Shown: positions 33,222-42,265, counted from the first letter of the stretch. The stretch is DNA of 61,681 bases from Virgibacillus_R byunsanensis (GCF_042675965.1 NZ_JBHTKJ010000003.1:1-61681), one strand, 5' to 3'. The notes: generated by a model from the letters alone, not told the origin. Translations and numbers: made by a program.

Positions 33222-34288
33222 TCTTCAATAACCTCGTCTTCTCTATAAGATTTATTAGCAACTTGACCTAAATAGTCCCAGAAATAGTGTGGAGATATAC
33301 CTGTGCCTGGACGTTTTACACACAGGTTTTCAGAAGTAAACGAAGAGCCTTTAGGTATTGCTTTAGCTGCAATTAAACTTTTTCTTGCCACATTTCTATT
33401 TTTCAATTCTGTTTGAGTCGGTTCTTTTTCATTTTTCCCTAAAGACTTTTCTATAAGACGAATCGATTGTATCATTTCTTTCAGTTCTAGCGGTTCTAAT
33501 GAAGCTTTATGATCTGGACCGGTCATAGTTTTATCAAGAGTAAAATGCTTTTCAATGACCCTGGCTCCTTTGGCAACTGCAGCAACTGGAACAAGAATAC
33601 CTTCAGAATGATCTGATAGACCTACTGGCAGTTGAAATTCCCTTTTTATATTATCCATTGCATTCAAGTTAACATCCTCAAATGGTGTAGGATATTCTGT
33701 TGTACAATGGAGAATCGTAACCTTGTCCTTCAATAGTTGTTTTGCTTCTTCTGTTTTATAATAAGCTTTTACTTTTTCAAAAGAAACATTAGCTTGTCCC
33801 GAATAGCCATATACTAGAAAGGCTAACGAGTTATGAATTTCCTCTATCGTTGCCATACCAGTTGAAAGTATTACTGGTACATCTCGGGAAGCGATTTTGT
33901 ATAGATAAGGTGCATTTGTAATTTCACCTGATGGGATCTTTATCATTTGTAATCCAATTTCATGTATTAAAAAATCTACACTTTCCAAATCAAATGGTGT
34001 AGATAAGAATTTAATACTATTTTTATTGCAGTAGTGACTTAATAGTTTAAAATTTTCAAAGCTCAATTCTAACTTTTTTAACATGTCATATTGAGAGGAA
34101 GATTCACCTAAGTTTTTTTCTTGATATTCAGCTTGTTTTGCAGATTTTATGACTAAATTTTCCGTTATATAAGTTTGGAATTTAATCGCATCCGCACCAG
34201 ATTTAATTGCTTCATCAACTAGTTGGAACGCGAGATCTAATGAACCATTGTGATTAACTCCAACTTCTGCAATTATAAAGGATTTCAT
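33218..34288 (-). CDS. legI: Legionaminic acid synthase LegI (NeuB family)
   Basis: A 356-aa NeuB-family enzyme condensing a 6-deoxy-diacetamido sugar with phosphoenolpyruvate. The TIM barrel starts IAEVGVNHNGSLDLAFQLVD (residues 5-24), with Glu/Lys/His motifs in KFQTY, KIPSGEITN and EKHFTLDK. The C-terminal SAF (antifreeze-like) domain spans about residues 295-356 (RKSLIAAKAIPKG to GQVANKSY). The neighbours indicate legionaminic acid rather than neuraminic or pseudaminic acid. It overlaps legG by one base. Confidence 0.88.
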   Translation of the reverse strand: MKSFIIAEVGVNHNGSLDLAFQLVDEAIKSGADAIKFQTYITENLVIKSAKQAEYQEKNLGESSSQYDMLKKLELSFENFKLLSHYCNKNSIKFLSTPFDLESVDFLIHEIGLQMIKIPSGEITNAPYLYKIASRDVPVILSTGMATIEEIHNSLAFLVYGYSGQANVSFEKVKAYYKTEEAKQLLKDKVTILHCTTEYPTPFEDVNLNAMDNIKREFQLPVGLSDHSEGILVPVAAVAKGARVIEKHFTLDKTMTGPDHKASLEPLELKEMIQSIRLIEKSLGKNEKEPTQTELKNRNVARKSLIAAKAIPKGSSFTSENLCVKRPGTGISPHYFWDYLGQVANKSYREDEVIEE

Positions 34289-35445
34289 TATGTCACCTCT
34301 CCATCATAAAACTCTTTCATAGTAGACTTAATTACAGAATTTTTCAAAACCTGCATTATTCTTACTGAAGAATTACCATCTCCATAAAGTTTATATTCCT
34401 TCCCCTCTATAAACTCAAAATTTAGTGCTTTATTAATTGCATTAACAATTGATTCAATATCGGTCGAGCAATCAAAAACTGAATTAGACCTAACTCTCCC
34501 TTTTTGTCTATCACCGATGTTGACAGTTGGGGTATCTACATATGGTGCTTCTAAAATGCCACTTGATGAATTTCCAATAACGACATTTGAATACTTAAGT
34601 AAACTTAAATAACGTAATGTTCCGAGGGAATCATAGATTTTCCGATTAGCAGGTTGCAGATTAACAAAATCATTAATCATTTGGTTGATTTTTCTTCCTT
34701 GATTGTCTGCATTTGCCTTAGTAAATACAATTGTTATGTCTTTAAAACCTTTCAATGCATCTAATAACTCAACAGTTCCCCTTAAAGGATTTTCGCTCAA
34801 TGTTGTTGGATGATATGTAATTAAAAAGGTAAGCTTATTAAGACTTACATGCAATGATTTCTCCAATTCATTCTTTGATAATAATCTTAGTTTTTTTATA
34901 TTTTCAACACCTAATGCACCAACATTAAACACTCTATCTGGGGCCTCTCCTAGCTGTACAACTCTATTTAGATACGCTTCTGTAGAAACAAAATGTAAAT
35001 AACTCATTTTTGTAATTGCGTGTCTTATGGCATCGTCATATGCGCCATATGTTATTTCACCGCCGTGAATATGTGCAATTGGTACATTTGATATCAAAGC
35101 TGATTGGGCAGCTGCCAACGCTTCAAATCTGTCACCAAGTATAATGATTAAATCAGGGTTTAAACTGGGAATCGAATCAGAAAATCCGATTGTACCTAAT
35201 CCGATTGATTTTCCAATAGATGATGCTGTATCAGCAGACAACAACATTTCAACCTTTTCATCAATCATAAAACCATCTTCTTCAATTTGCCTATACGTCA
35301 ATCCGAATTCTGGCGATAAATGCATACCAGTAGCTATAATCTGTAATTCTAAATCAGGATCCTGCTGTATCTCTTTCATTAACCAATATAAAAGTCCATA
35401 TTCTGCACGCGTCCCTGTAACAACGCAAATTTTCCTTTTCTTCAT
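34288..35445 (-). CDS. legG: Hydrolysing NDP-sugar 2-epimerase LegG (NeuC family)
   Basis: A 385-aa GT-B-fold epimerase. CVVTGTRAEYGLLYWLMKEI (residues 7-26) and HGGEITYGAYDDAIRHAITK (about 135-154) are the NeuC/LegG signatures, with SSGILEAPYVDTPTVNIGDR (about 295-314) at the nucleotide site. It removes the nucleotide and inverts C2 of the diacetamido-trideoxyhexose, giving the substrate of LegI. The start overlaps legC by four bases. The length is typical. Confidence 0.85.
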   Translation of the reverse strand: MKKRKICVVTGTRAEYGLLYWLMKEIQQDPDLELQIIATGMHLSPEFGLTYRQIEEDGFMIDEKVEMLLSADTASSIGKSIGLGTIGFSDSIPSLNPDLIIILGDRFEALAAAQSALISNVPIAHIHGGEITYGAYDDAIRHAITKMSYLHFVSTEAYLNRVVQLGEAPDRVFNVGALGVENIKKLRLLSKNELEKSLHVSLNKLTFLITYHPTTLSENPLRGTVELLDALKGFKDITIVFTKANADNQGRKINQMINDFVNLQPANRKIYDSLGTLRYLSLLKYSNVVIGNSSSGILEAPYVDTPTVNIGDRQKGRVRSNSVFDCSTDIESIVNAINKALNFEFIEGKEYKLYGDGNSSVRIMQVLKNSVIKSTMKEFYDGEVT

Positions 35446-36608
35446 TTTATATCTCCTAGATAAGGACTACTTGGTATATTTATAATTCTATAAAACAAAT
35501 CATCTGTAATAGATAAGTCTGATTTTGGACAGTCCTTATATGGTTTTAATTTATGTAATGGTGTCCAAACTGGTCTGGACATTATACCATTATGATTTAA
35601 TGTTTCCAGTACATTTTCTTTATTATGTTTTTGTTCATCTATGGCCAGTGTTTGTAGCCAATAATTACTTTTTGAAAAAGATTGATCTTTGAAAAGTTCT
35701 ATTCCATCGTAGACACTTATAATTTGTTCATATTTTTCAACTAAATGGCGTTTCTTTTCAATATAATTATCTAATTTTTCAAGCTGAGCACAACCTAGTG
35801 CTGCATTTATATTTGGCATTCGATAATTGTATCCAACTTCATCATGCACATAATCCCATTGGTGGGGGACTTTTGCAGTTGTAGTTAGATGCTTCGCATA
35901 ATCTGCTAGCGTCTCATCATTTGTAAGAATAGCTCCACCACCACCAGTTGTAATGATTTTATTCCCATTAAAACTCACGGCTGAAGCCTTCCCTAAGTTC
36001 CCGGTATGAATTCCTTTATAAAAAGATCCTAATGACTCTGCGGCATCTTCTACTATGGTAATATTGTATAGATTACATACTTCTATTAATGGGTCCATAT
36101 CAACTGGATGTCCAAAGGTATGCATTGGGACAACCGCTCGAATAATATTGCCAGAGTATTTATTTACACAGACTTTATCGTTCAAAACGGCAATTTCTTT
36201 TAAATATTTTTCTAGTTTATGTGGGTCAAGGCCTAACGTAGTCCTTGAAACATCAACAAAATGAGGTGTAGCCCCGCAATATGAAACTGCATTTCCTGTA
36301 GCAATAAATGTTAATGATGGAATCAAAACCTCATCCTCTGGTTGTACACCAACAATTTTTAAGGCAACTTGTAGTGCAGCGGTCCCATTAACGACGGCAA
36401 CTGCTCTTTTTACTCCAGTATATTCAGCTAATGATCGTTCGAATTGATCAACATATTTACCTACTGAAGACACCCATCCCGCTTCAATACAGTCATTCAC
36501 GTACTTTTTCTCATTTCCGTCTAATGTTGGTTCATGCAAAGGTATAAATTCTTTATCAGGATGTATATTTTTTATTTTATTAGCTACATCAACCCAAATA
36601 TCCATCAT
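35442..36608 (-). CDS. legC: LegC-family sugar aminotransferase
   Basis: A 388-aa PLP-dependent DegT/DnrJ/EryC1 enzyme. The Schiff-base Lys lies in VSFNGNKIITTGGGGAI (about residue 211), the Asp/Glu pair in IVEDAAESLGSFYKG (about 181-195) and the N-terminal VSSVGKYVDQFERSLAEYTG is typical of the LegC group. It transfers an amino group to C4 of the keto sugar made by LegB. ATG is within four bases of the legB stop. The adjacent legB, legG and legI genes support the assignment. Confidence 0.87.
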   Translation of the reverse strand: MMDIWVDVANKIKNIHPDKEFIPLHEPTLDGNEKKYVNDCIEAGWVSSVGKYVDQFERSLAEYTGVKRAVAVVNGTAALQVALKIVGVQPEDEVLIPSLTFIATGNAVSYCGATPHFVDVSRTTLGLDPHKLEKYLKEIAVLNDKVCVNKYSGNIIRAVVPMHTFGHPVDMDPLIEVCNLYNITIVEDAAESLGSFYKGIHTGNLGKASAVSFNGNKIITTGGGGAILTNDETLADYAKHLTTTAKVPHQWDYVHDEVGYNYRMPNINAALGCAQLEKLDNYIEKKRHLVEKYEQIISVYDGIELFKDQSFSKSNYWLQTLAIDEQKHNKENVLETLNHNGIMSRPVWTPLHKLKPYKDCPKSDLSITDDLFYRIINIPSSPYLGDIK

Positions 36609-37615
36609 ATATTATATACATCTGCCTTATAATGAGATAGATTACGCTTATCCGTGAACCAATCTACAGTTTCTTTCAACCCTTTTTTAAAACCTTTCTT
36701 ATCCCCATAAGCAGGTTCCCAGTCGATGAGTTGCTTTGCTTTTTGATTATTAGCCCATAATCGTTCAACTTCACTTTTTCCAGGTCTTAAACGAACATCA
36801 TCGGTTTCTATTTCGAGATTAACCCCCATTACCTCTGCAATTAGTTTTGCTGTTTCTCCAATAGATATTTCAAAATTACTTCCGATGTTAATAACTTCAC
36901 CGATTGATTTATCATTACTCATAGCAGCAATAAAACCATTTACCGTATCTTGAACATAGTTAAAATCTCGTGTGGGGTGGATGGACCCTAACTTGATAGT
37001 ATTATTCCCAGATGCTAACTGCGTTATGATTGTTGGAATTACTGCACGAGCCGATTGTCTAGGTCCATACGTATTAAACGGTCGAATAATAGAAACAGGA
37101 GTATCAAATGAACGATAGAAAGATAATGCCATCTGATCTGCCCCAATTTTTGAAGCAGAATATGGTGATTGTCCTTGTAAAGAATGTTTTTCATCAATCG
37201 GGACATATTGGGCTGTTCCGTATACTTCGCTCGTCGATGTATGGACAATCTTGGATACACCCAATTCTTTTGCAGCTTGTAGGATATTCAACGTTCCTTT
37301 AATATTCGTGTCTACATACGTCTCAGGGGAATGGTATGAATATGGTATTGCAATTAATGAGGCTAAGTGTAGAACAGTATCACAGTCTTTCATTGCTTCC
37401 TTCACACCATATGGATCGCGAATATCGCCTGCAAAAATTTCTAACTCATTTTTAACATCTTTTGGAGTGGAATCCAGCCAGCCCCATGAGTTAAATGAAT
37501 TGTAATAGACAAAGGCTTTCACATCATAACCTTTATGGATTAGTTCTTCAGTTAAGTTGGATCCTATAAAACCATCGGCACCTGTTACTAATATTTTTTT
37601 ACTTTTACTTATCAT
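36605..37615 (-). CDS. legB: NDP-sugar 4,6-dehydratase LegB
   Basis: A 336-aa extended short-chain dehydrogenase/reductase. The NAD-binding loop is VTGADGFIGSNLTEELIHKG (residues 10-29), Ser-Thr in HTSTSEVYGT (about 125-134) and YxxxK in SPYSASKIGADQM (about 150-162). It opens the legionaminic acid pathway by forming the 4-keto-6-deoxy sugar. First gene of the operon; AGGTGAG precedes the ATG. The 262-base gap to maf shows no terminator that I recognise, so readthrough from the flagellin-side operon is possible. Confidence 0.88.
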   Translation of the reverse strand: MISKSKKILVTGADGFIGSNLTEELIHKGYDVKAFVYYNSFNSWGWLDSTPKDVKNELEIFAGDIRDPYGVKEAMKDCDTVLHLASLIAIPYSYHSPETYVDTNIKGTLNILQAAKELGVSKIVHTSTSEVYGTAQYVPIDEKHSLQGQSPYSASKIGADQMALSFYRSFDTPVSIIRPFNTYGPRQSARAVIPTIITQLASGNNTIKLGSIHPTRDFNYVQDTVNGFIAAMSNDKSIGEVINIGSNFEISIGETAKLIAEVMGVNLEIETDDVRLRPGKSEVERLWANNQKAKQLIDWEPAYGDKKGFKKGLKETVDWFTDKRNLSHYKADVYNI

Positions 37616-37877
37616 TATCTCACCTAATTTTATTTTAATTTAGCTACTTCTCATTTGCCTACAATCATTAATGGTAACCGAAATTCTGGAATTAACAAAA
37701 AAACCAGTTTCTCTATCTCACATTGTTCTCATTTAGAAAATTAGAACAATAGATATTAAAATTTCGATTTATAAAATTTTACCAGTATATTATTTTAATG
37801 CGTTTGTGTTGAAGTATCACTTGTTTTTGTCGAAGATGTTAGCCCATACTATTTAATATTTAAATTTATTGAACTTA

Positions 37878-39719
37878 CTATTTCATTTTAGTATTTATTA
37901 TTTGATCTACTTTATATTTCCCTTCCTTACATTGCTCTATGAACTTAGTAAATAATAGAACAAGTTTCTCACTTTTAATAATGATATCTCTTTCCTGATT
38001 CGTTTGCTTAATTTCATTCGTCATAAACTGTACATGTACACGAATATAAAAAGATATGAAGTTTGCATAATAAATGTTTTGATTCAACTGTTCATATAAT
38101 TTGTCAAATTGAACAAGTAAACTCTCAAGCATTAATTTATTTTTTAGTTTCGTATAAGTTGAAATGGAATCTAATAATTTTTCAAATTGAACAATTAAAT
38201 CTTTAAATTTAACCATACTTTGTTTTAACTGTTCTTCTTTATATTTTAGTTTGCTACGATCATAGGAATTATTTTCATTCCACCATATTTTTTTTTCTAT
38301 TGGTTTAATTAGCATATTCTTCAAGACGTCTTCAATAGGTTGAAATGGGACGCCATCTATTGCTGCTCCATTCTTTGTAGTATTAATAAATATTTTATCT
38401 GAATAAATATTTGCTAACCTCTCTATACCCACACGCATTCTATTAAAACCTTTATTTGTTTTAATTTTATTACCAAAAACATCTTCTATAGTAATTGCAT
38501 TTTCTAACTGTTTTTTATTAACTGATGAATTAACATGGTCATACTCAATACCTTTTGAATACAGTTGATCATTCAAATAACCAAGGTTTTGACCTGCAAA
38601 TATAATCGGACTTGCTCCTAATTTATTTAACACTTGGAATGTCATAACCGCAATTGATGGAGAATCCGCTATAAGATCATGCTTTAAATCTATTTGCTGA
38701 TCTAAAAAATATGTTGATGTCTTATCCTGAGTTGTTACGAAATGCACCTTTGGACCTTTATATTTCGTTAACGTTTCATAGCCAACACTTGATCCGAACA
38801 TCATAGGAATATGGTTAATATTATTATCAATCATTCTTCTATACACTTCTTGATTCATTTTACTTGGATCGTATGTACATACTACGTCTGGTAATACATC
38901 GTATTCAATTAAACTGTTAATTGATGAACCCACAGCAAAAATATAAGCTAAGCTATTTTCTTTAATGTATCTTATATGCTCCATATCTTCTGCCAGTGAC
39001 GGACCAGCTGAAATAATCATCACGGGTTTTCCAGCGAAATGAGTTTGATCAACATCTGTCATCATATTTGGTGTGTTTAAAATCTCATTAAAATTCAATA
39101 AGCTATTTTTCACCCATAGCTTTTGAAACTTTGAATCAGTTTGTAAATTCGTACGACGATTTCGAATAACATCCTTTACTTTTTGATGAAAGAGAGTAAC
39201 TTTTTCTTTTACGATATTCTCATAACTAGGCAAAATTATTATCTGTGTATTTTTGTTACTAGAACTGAACTCCTTTAAATAACTATTGGACTCAGTTTCA
39301 TGAGTATCGATATAGAAATGCTTTGTGTTTTTTGTAATGATTTGGTTTAATTGTTTCTGTTGAGTCATTGCTAAAAAGATATCAGGATTAGGCTCGTAAA
39401 CAGAGTACGTATTATTTGGATACCATTCCTGAAATTTATCGATATGATATCCCATGCCAATCCCATAAAAAAAGACATGTGTATCACTATTAATTTTTTC
39501 TTTGTGGGAAGTAATAATTCGTTCAGCTTCACGTACAGGGTCATACATACTATGTACCATGAGGTGTTTATCATCTGTTTGATAACGGATTGTTTCAGCA
39601 CCTGATTTAGATTCTAACACTTCTAATGCGTCTAATTTGATATCATCCTTATAGTCTAAGAAGTATTTGCGAATTGCGGGATACTTCTCCCTTAGGAGTA
39701 ATGTATTATCAATTAACAT
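37878..39719 (-). CDS. maf: Motility-associated factor (Maf) glycosyltransferase
   Basis: A 613-aa cytosolic protein of the Maf family (DUF115/MptE-like core). The central segment VMISAGPSLAEDMEHIRYIK (about residues 229-248) and VCTYDPSKMNQEVYRRMI (about 278-295), then PIIFAGQNLGYLNDQLYSKG (about 366-385), are the DUF115 hallmarks; the first 200 residues and the last 150 are helical. Maf enzymes transfer CMP-activated nonulosonic acids onto flagellin Ser/Thr before export. Its place between flagellin and the leg operon fits exactly. It overlaps the upstream 202-aa gene by 11 bases. Confidence 0.85.
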   Translation of the reverse strand: MLIDNTLLLREKYPAIRKYFLDYKDDIKLDALEVLESKSGAETIRYQTDDKHLMVHSMYDPVREAERIITSHKEKINSDTHVFFYGIGMGYHIDKFQEWYPNNTYSVYEPNPDIFLAMTQQKQLNQIITKNTKHFYIDTHETESNSYLKEFSSSNKNTQIIILPSYENIVKEKVTLFHQKVKDVIRNRRTNLQTDSKFQKLWVKNSLLNFNEILNTPNMMTDVDQTHFAGKPVMIISAGPSLAEDMEHIRYIKENSLAYIFAVGSSINSLIEYDVLPDVVCTYDPSKMNQEVYRRMIDNNINHIPMMFGSSVGYETLTKYKGPKVHFVTTQDKTSTYFLDQQIDLKHDLIADSPSIAVMTFQVLNKLGASPIIFAGQNLGYLNDQLYSKGIEYDHVNSSVNKKQLENAITIEDVFGNKIKTNKGFNRMRVGIERLANIYSDKIFINTTKNGAAIDGVPFQPIEDVLKNMLIKPIEKKIWWNENNSYDRSKLKYKEEQLKQSMVKFKDLIVQFEKLLDSISTYTKLKNKLMLESLLVQFDKLYEQLNQNIYYANFISFYIRVHVQFMTNEIKQTNQERDIIIKSEKLVLLFTKFIEQCKEGKYKVDQIINTKMK

Positions 39720-40317
39720 TTTTCAAAAACTCCTCATCTTTCAGAGATGTTGCTAAACTTTTTTCTAATAATTCGTATGCAGGAATAACTTCATATGATA
39801 AGATATCGGAAATCAATACCGTATCCTGCACTTCTACTGCTTCAATCAATTGTGCAAAACTTTCTTCACATACTTGAATACTATTTTCGATGTCTGTCCA
39901 ATTTAAAGGCTGCTGAGGTGCAGATTTTGTAAATGACTTAAATTTAACTATCCATTGCATACCTTCTGCTAATTGATTAATACCTTTCCACGTTTGACCT
40001 GAAAATTTGTTATAACTATCATCCACTAATTTTTTTAATGTTGGAATTGCACGTACAAGGTAAGTTTGAATTGATTCCATTGTTTCCCAGATCATTTCTT
40101 TCGTATTTCGTGTGGCTATTTCTATATTATTTATTTCAGTTAAATGTTCTTTCATGTATTCTTCATGGTTTTCGTAAACCTCCACACCATCGATAATTAA
40201 ATGACTGAAAACAGTGTCTTTTTGCTCAATAGATTGATTAATTTTTTTTAAGATAGTCGTGATAGCAGACTCGTTATTATCAATATTAAATTGCTCATCA
40301 TTATATAGTAATTGCAT
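39709..40317 (-). CDS. Unknown 202-aa protein between flagellin and Maf
   Basis: I do not recognise a family. The protein is acidic, without TM helices or signal peptide. The first 60 residues (MQLLYNDEQFNIDNNESAIT; HLIIDGVEVYENHEEYMKEH) look like a small beta-rich domain; the rest (about 70-200) is helical, with four or five amphipathic helices. Start ATG at 40317 follows GGAGG with 5-base spacing. Its 3' end overlaps maf by 11 bases, so the two are translationally coupled. Position suggests a role in flagellin glycosylation or as a flagellin/Maf partner; this is inference. Confidence 0.8.
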   Translation of the reverse strand: MQLLYNDEQFNIDNNESAITTILKKINQSIEQKDTVFSHLIIDGVEVYENHEEYMKEHLTEINNIEIATRNTKEMIWETMESIQTYLVRAIPTLKKLVDDSYNKFSGQTWKGINQLAEGMQWIVKFKSFTKSAPQQPLNWTDIENSIQVCEESFAQLIEAVEVQDTVLISDILSYEVIPAYELLEKSLATSLKDEEFLKNVN

Positions 40318-40355
40318 AATAACCTCCAGATTATATATGTCTGTGTATATATATA

Positions 40356-40381
40356 TTATCGGTAGAGATGGTGGGATTATA
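40356..40381 (-). promoter_or_regulatory. Possible sigma-D promoter for the 202-aa protein/maf operon
   Basis: ACCGATAA on the minus strand (40356-40363) differs by one base from the sigma-D -10 GCCGATAA. A TATA element 14 bases upstream stands in for TAAA. The match is weaker than the flagellin promoter. Confidence 0.35.
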
Positions 40382-40455
40382 AAGTAGAATTTTGTGGAAA
40401 TTCTTGTTGAGAGAGATGCACAAAAATCTTTTGGTATAGGGTTTTCTCAAACGAC

Positions 40456-40489
40456 ATGAAAAAGACTCTCAGCCGAGAGTCTTTTTCAT
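40456..40489 (-). terminator. Flagellin terminator
   Basis: A 15-bp perfect stem, ATGAAAAAGACTCTC with its complement around AGCC, is nearly symmetric and T-rich on both sides. It lies 10 bases beyond the flagellin stop. Confidence 0.9.
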
Positions 40490-40498
40490 TGTTTACTA

Positions 40499-41506
40499 TT
40501 ACTGAAGAAGTTGTAAAACTCCTTGAGGTTGCTGGTTAGCTTGAGCTAACATAGATTGCGAAGCTTGTGAGAGAATGTTGTTCTTTGTGAACTCCATCAT
40601 TTCAGCAGCCATGTCAACGTCACGGATACGCGATTCAGCAGCAGTCAAATTTTCTGCAGAAGTTCCTAAGTTGTTAATTGTGTGGTCTAAACGGTTTTGT
40701 ACAGCACCAAGTTTAGATCGCTCAGCAGAGACCGCATCAATTGCACTTTGAATATCTGTAATAGCTGTATCAGCACCACTCTGACTAGTTATATTAATAC
40801 CTGCTGTCACATCAGATCCTGAGGCATATGCATCATCTGCTACATGAACTAAGACATCAGTGCCATCGTAATAACCCGCAACAGTTGCTTCTTCGCCACC
40901 AGTTAAAGTATCACCTATATCATAAAATGTCGCACCAGTTCCACTACCACCTGATAAAAGTTCCGACGCAGAACCAGATCCCGATGTTGTATATTCCTTA
41001 CTTACAGCTAGAGTTTCTGCGCTCATATCTCCAATTGTAACCGATAAATTCTGTCCTTCGTTCGCTCCAACTTGAAATGTTCCTTCAAAACCACCATCAA
41101 GTAATTTTTGAGTATTGAATTCAGTGTCATTTGAAATGTCATTTAATGCATTTGCTAGTTGATCTACTTCTTTTTGCATTTCTGCACGATCGGACTCTGT
41201 ATTCGTATCATTTCCACTTTGTACAGCCAATTCACGCATACGTTGAAGGATTGCGTGTGATTCATTCATTGCGCCTTCTGCAGTTTGAATTAGAGAAATT
41301 CCATCCTGAGCGTTTTTGCTCGCCATTTCTAATCCTTGAATCTGTCCACGCATTTTTTCAGAGATCGCTAGTCCAGCAGCGTCATCCCCTGCTTTGTTAA
41401 TTTTCAGACCTGAAGAAAGTTTCTCCAATGAATTCTGTGTTGCATTGTTGTTACTAGTTAGTTGACGATGAGTGTTAATTGCTGAAATATTGTGATTAAT
41501 AATCAT
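40499..41506 (-). CDS. hag: Flagellin
   Basis: A 335-aa flagellin. The N-terminal D0/D1 (MIINHNISAINTHRQLTSNN to SNDTEFNTQKLL, about 1-135) and C-terminal D1/D0 (TAITDIQSAIDAVSAERSKL to ANQQPQGVLQLLQ, about 245-335) are conserved. The central 160-240 region is variable, rich in Ser, Thr and Gly, and a likely site for sugar attachment by Maf. It is exported by the flagellar type III system. ATG at 41506 has GGAGGTAAGG upstream; the in-frame extension to 41548 is rejected. A sigma-D promoter and a CsrA-type hairpin lie in the leader. Confidence 0.95.
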   Translation of the reverse strand: MIINHNISAINTHRQLTSNNNATQNSLEKLSSGLKINKAGDDAAGLAISEKMRGQIQGLEMASKNAQDGISLIQTAEGAMNESHAILQRMRELAVQSGNDTNTESDRAEMQKEVDQLANALNDISNDTEFNTQKLLDGGFEGTFQVGANEGQNLSVTIGDMSAETLAVSKEYTTSGSGSASELLSGGSGTGATFYDIGDTLTGGEEATVAGYYDGTDVLVHVADDAYASGSDVTAGINITSQSGADTAITDIQSAIDAVSAERSKLGAVQNRLDHTINNLGTSAENLTAAESRIRDVDMAAEMMEFTKNNILSQASQSMLAQANQQPQGVLQLLQ

Positions 41507-41539
41507 AATTTCCTTACCTCCATGTAAGTGTATTTTTTT

Positions 41540-41563
41540 GCGGGTCACATCCTTATGTCCCGC
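41540..41563 (-). promoter_or_regulatory. CsrA-type hairpin in the flagellin leader
   Basis: The RNA GCGGGACAUAAGGAUGUGA plus CCCGC folds with GCGGG/CCCGC and ACA/UGU stems and presents GGA in the loop UAAGGA, the classic CsrA target. A second GGA is in the Shine-Dalgarno site about 20 bases on. In B. subtilis CsrA represses hag through two such sites. Confidence 0.6.
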
Positions 41564-41619
41564 ACTTTCCTTGTCATGTTATGGCCATAACATTTCTTCA
41601 TCATGATGATGTATTACTT

Positions 41620-41645
41620 ATATCGGCACCGTTCGATAATGTTTA
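41620..41645 (-). promoter_or_regulatory. Sigma-D promoter of flagellin
   Basis: TAAA (41642-41645), 14 bases, then GCCGATAT (41620-41627) on the minus strand match the sigma-D consensus. The leader to the ATG is about 105 nt. Confidence 0.85.
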
Positions 41646-41738
41646 AATCTTTTTTAGAAAAATTTTTGTTTTTTGTGGAAGATTTTGTAGATTGAGGGGA
41701 ATTAAAGACAAAAAAATTAAGCCTGCTCTATGCACGCT

Positions 41739-41963
41739 TTAGTCCACTTCATTTTGTGATATCGAAATATCTGCTTTTACTTCTAAGATATTGCTGGAAA
41801 GATGCGTAACTTTTTGATCTACTTTACGAATATCCTGTTTTAGTTCGGTCTTTATATCTTTTATTTCTGTTTCTACATTACCAAGTCTTTTATTGATGTC
41901 TTTCACTTCATCTGACAATTCTTTAATTGCTACAAATATTCCTTCCAATGTTATTTCACTCAA
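41739..41963 (-). CDS. Coiled-coil microprotein, paralogue 1 (74 aa)
   Basis: Starts with TTG at 41963 after GGAGGATGAAAA and encodes a highly charged, almost entirely helical peptide (KELSDEVKDINKRLGNVETE; IKTELKQDIRKVDQKV) with heptad spacing throughout. It is clearly paralogous to the next upstream gene (LLIAIKELSDELKD against IFVAIKELSDEVKD). No known family name. It probably self-associates or binds the paralogue. Location between the flagellin promoter and the Wadjet terminator does not define a role. Confidence 0.65.
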   Translation of the reverse strand: MSEITLEGIFVAIKELSDEVKDINKRLGNVETEIKDIKTELKQDIRKVDQKVTHLSSNILEVKADISISQNEVD

Positions 41964-42010
41964 TTTTCATCCTCCTTCCTTCAAATTTAAATATGTTCTG
42001 GCACGAAGTC

Positions 42011-42265
42011 TCAGTTCATCTCTTTCTGCAAAATCGAGATATTCGCTCTTGCATCTCCAAGGTCATCTGCGAAAACAGAAATTTTATGATCAATTCTTTG
42101 TATGTCTTGTTTCATTTCTTTCATGTCTGTTTCAATATTGGTAACTCTTGACTCTATATTAGACACTCTTGATTCTGTGTTACTAACGATTGTTTTAACA
42201 TCTTTTAATTCGTCAGATAATTCCTTAATAGCTATTAATAAATCATTATTCGTTGGCTCGCTCAC
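42011..42265 (-). CDS. Coiled-coil microprotein, paralogue 2 (84 aa)
   Basis: Starts with GTG at 42265, about 8 bases after GAGGGGGA. Nearly the whole length is heptad coiled coil, including the internal repeat RVSNIESRVTNIETD (about residues 33-47). It shares the N-terminal ALIKELSDEL-type block and the C-terminal DISISQ/NISILQ ending with paralogue 1, 47 bases downstream, so the pair arose by tandem duplication. Such DUF-like coiled coils are common small proteins in Bacillaceae; function is unknown. Confidence 0.65.
   Translation of the reverse strand: MSEPTNNDLLIAIKELSDELKDVKTIVSNTESRVSNIESRVTNIETDMKEMKQDIQRIDHKISVFADDLGDARANISILQKEMN

Noticed and set aside
41507..41548. Longer flagellin start (MTRKKIHLHGGKEI..)
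   Set aside because: The extension reads through the leader and RBS; flagellins start at MIINHN and ATG 41506 has a perfect Shine-Dalgarno.
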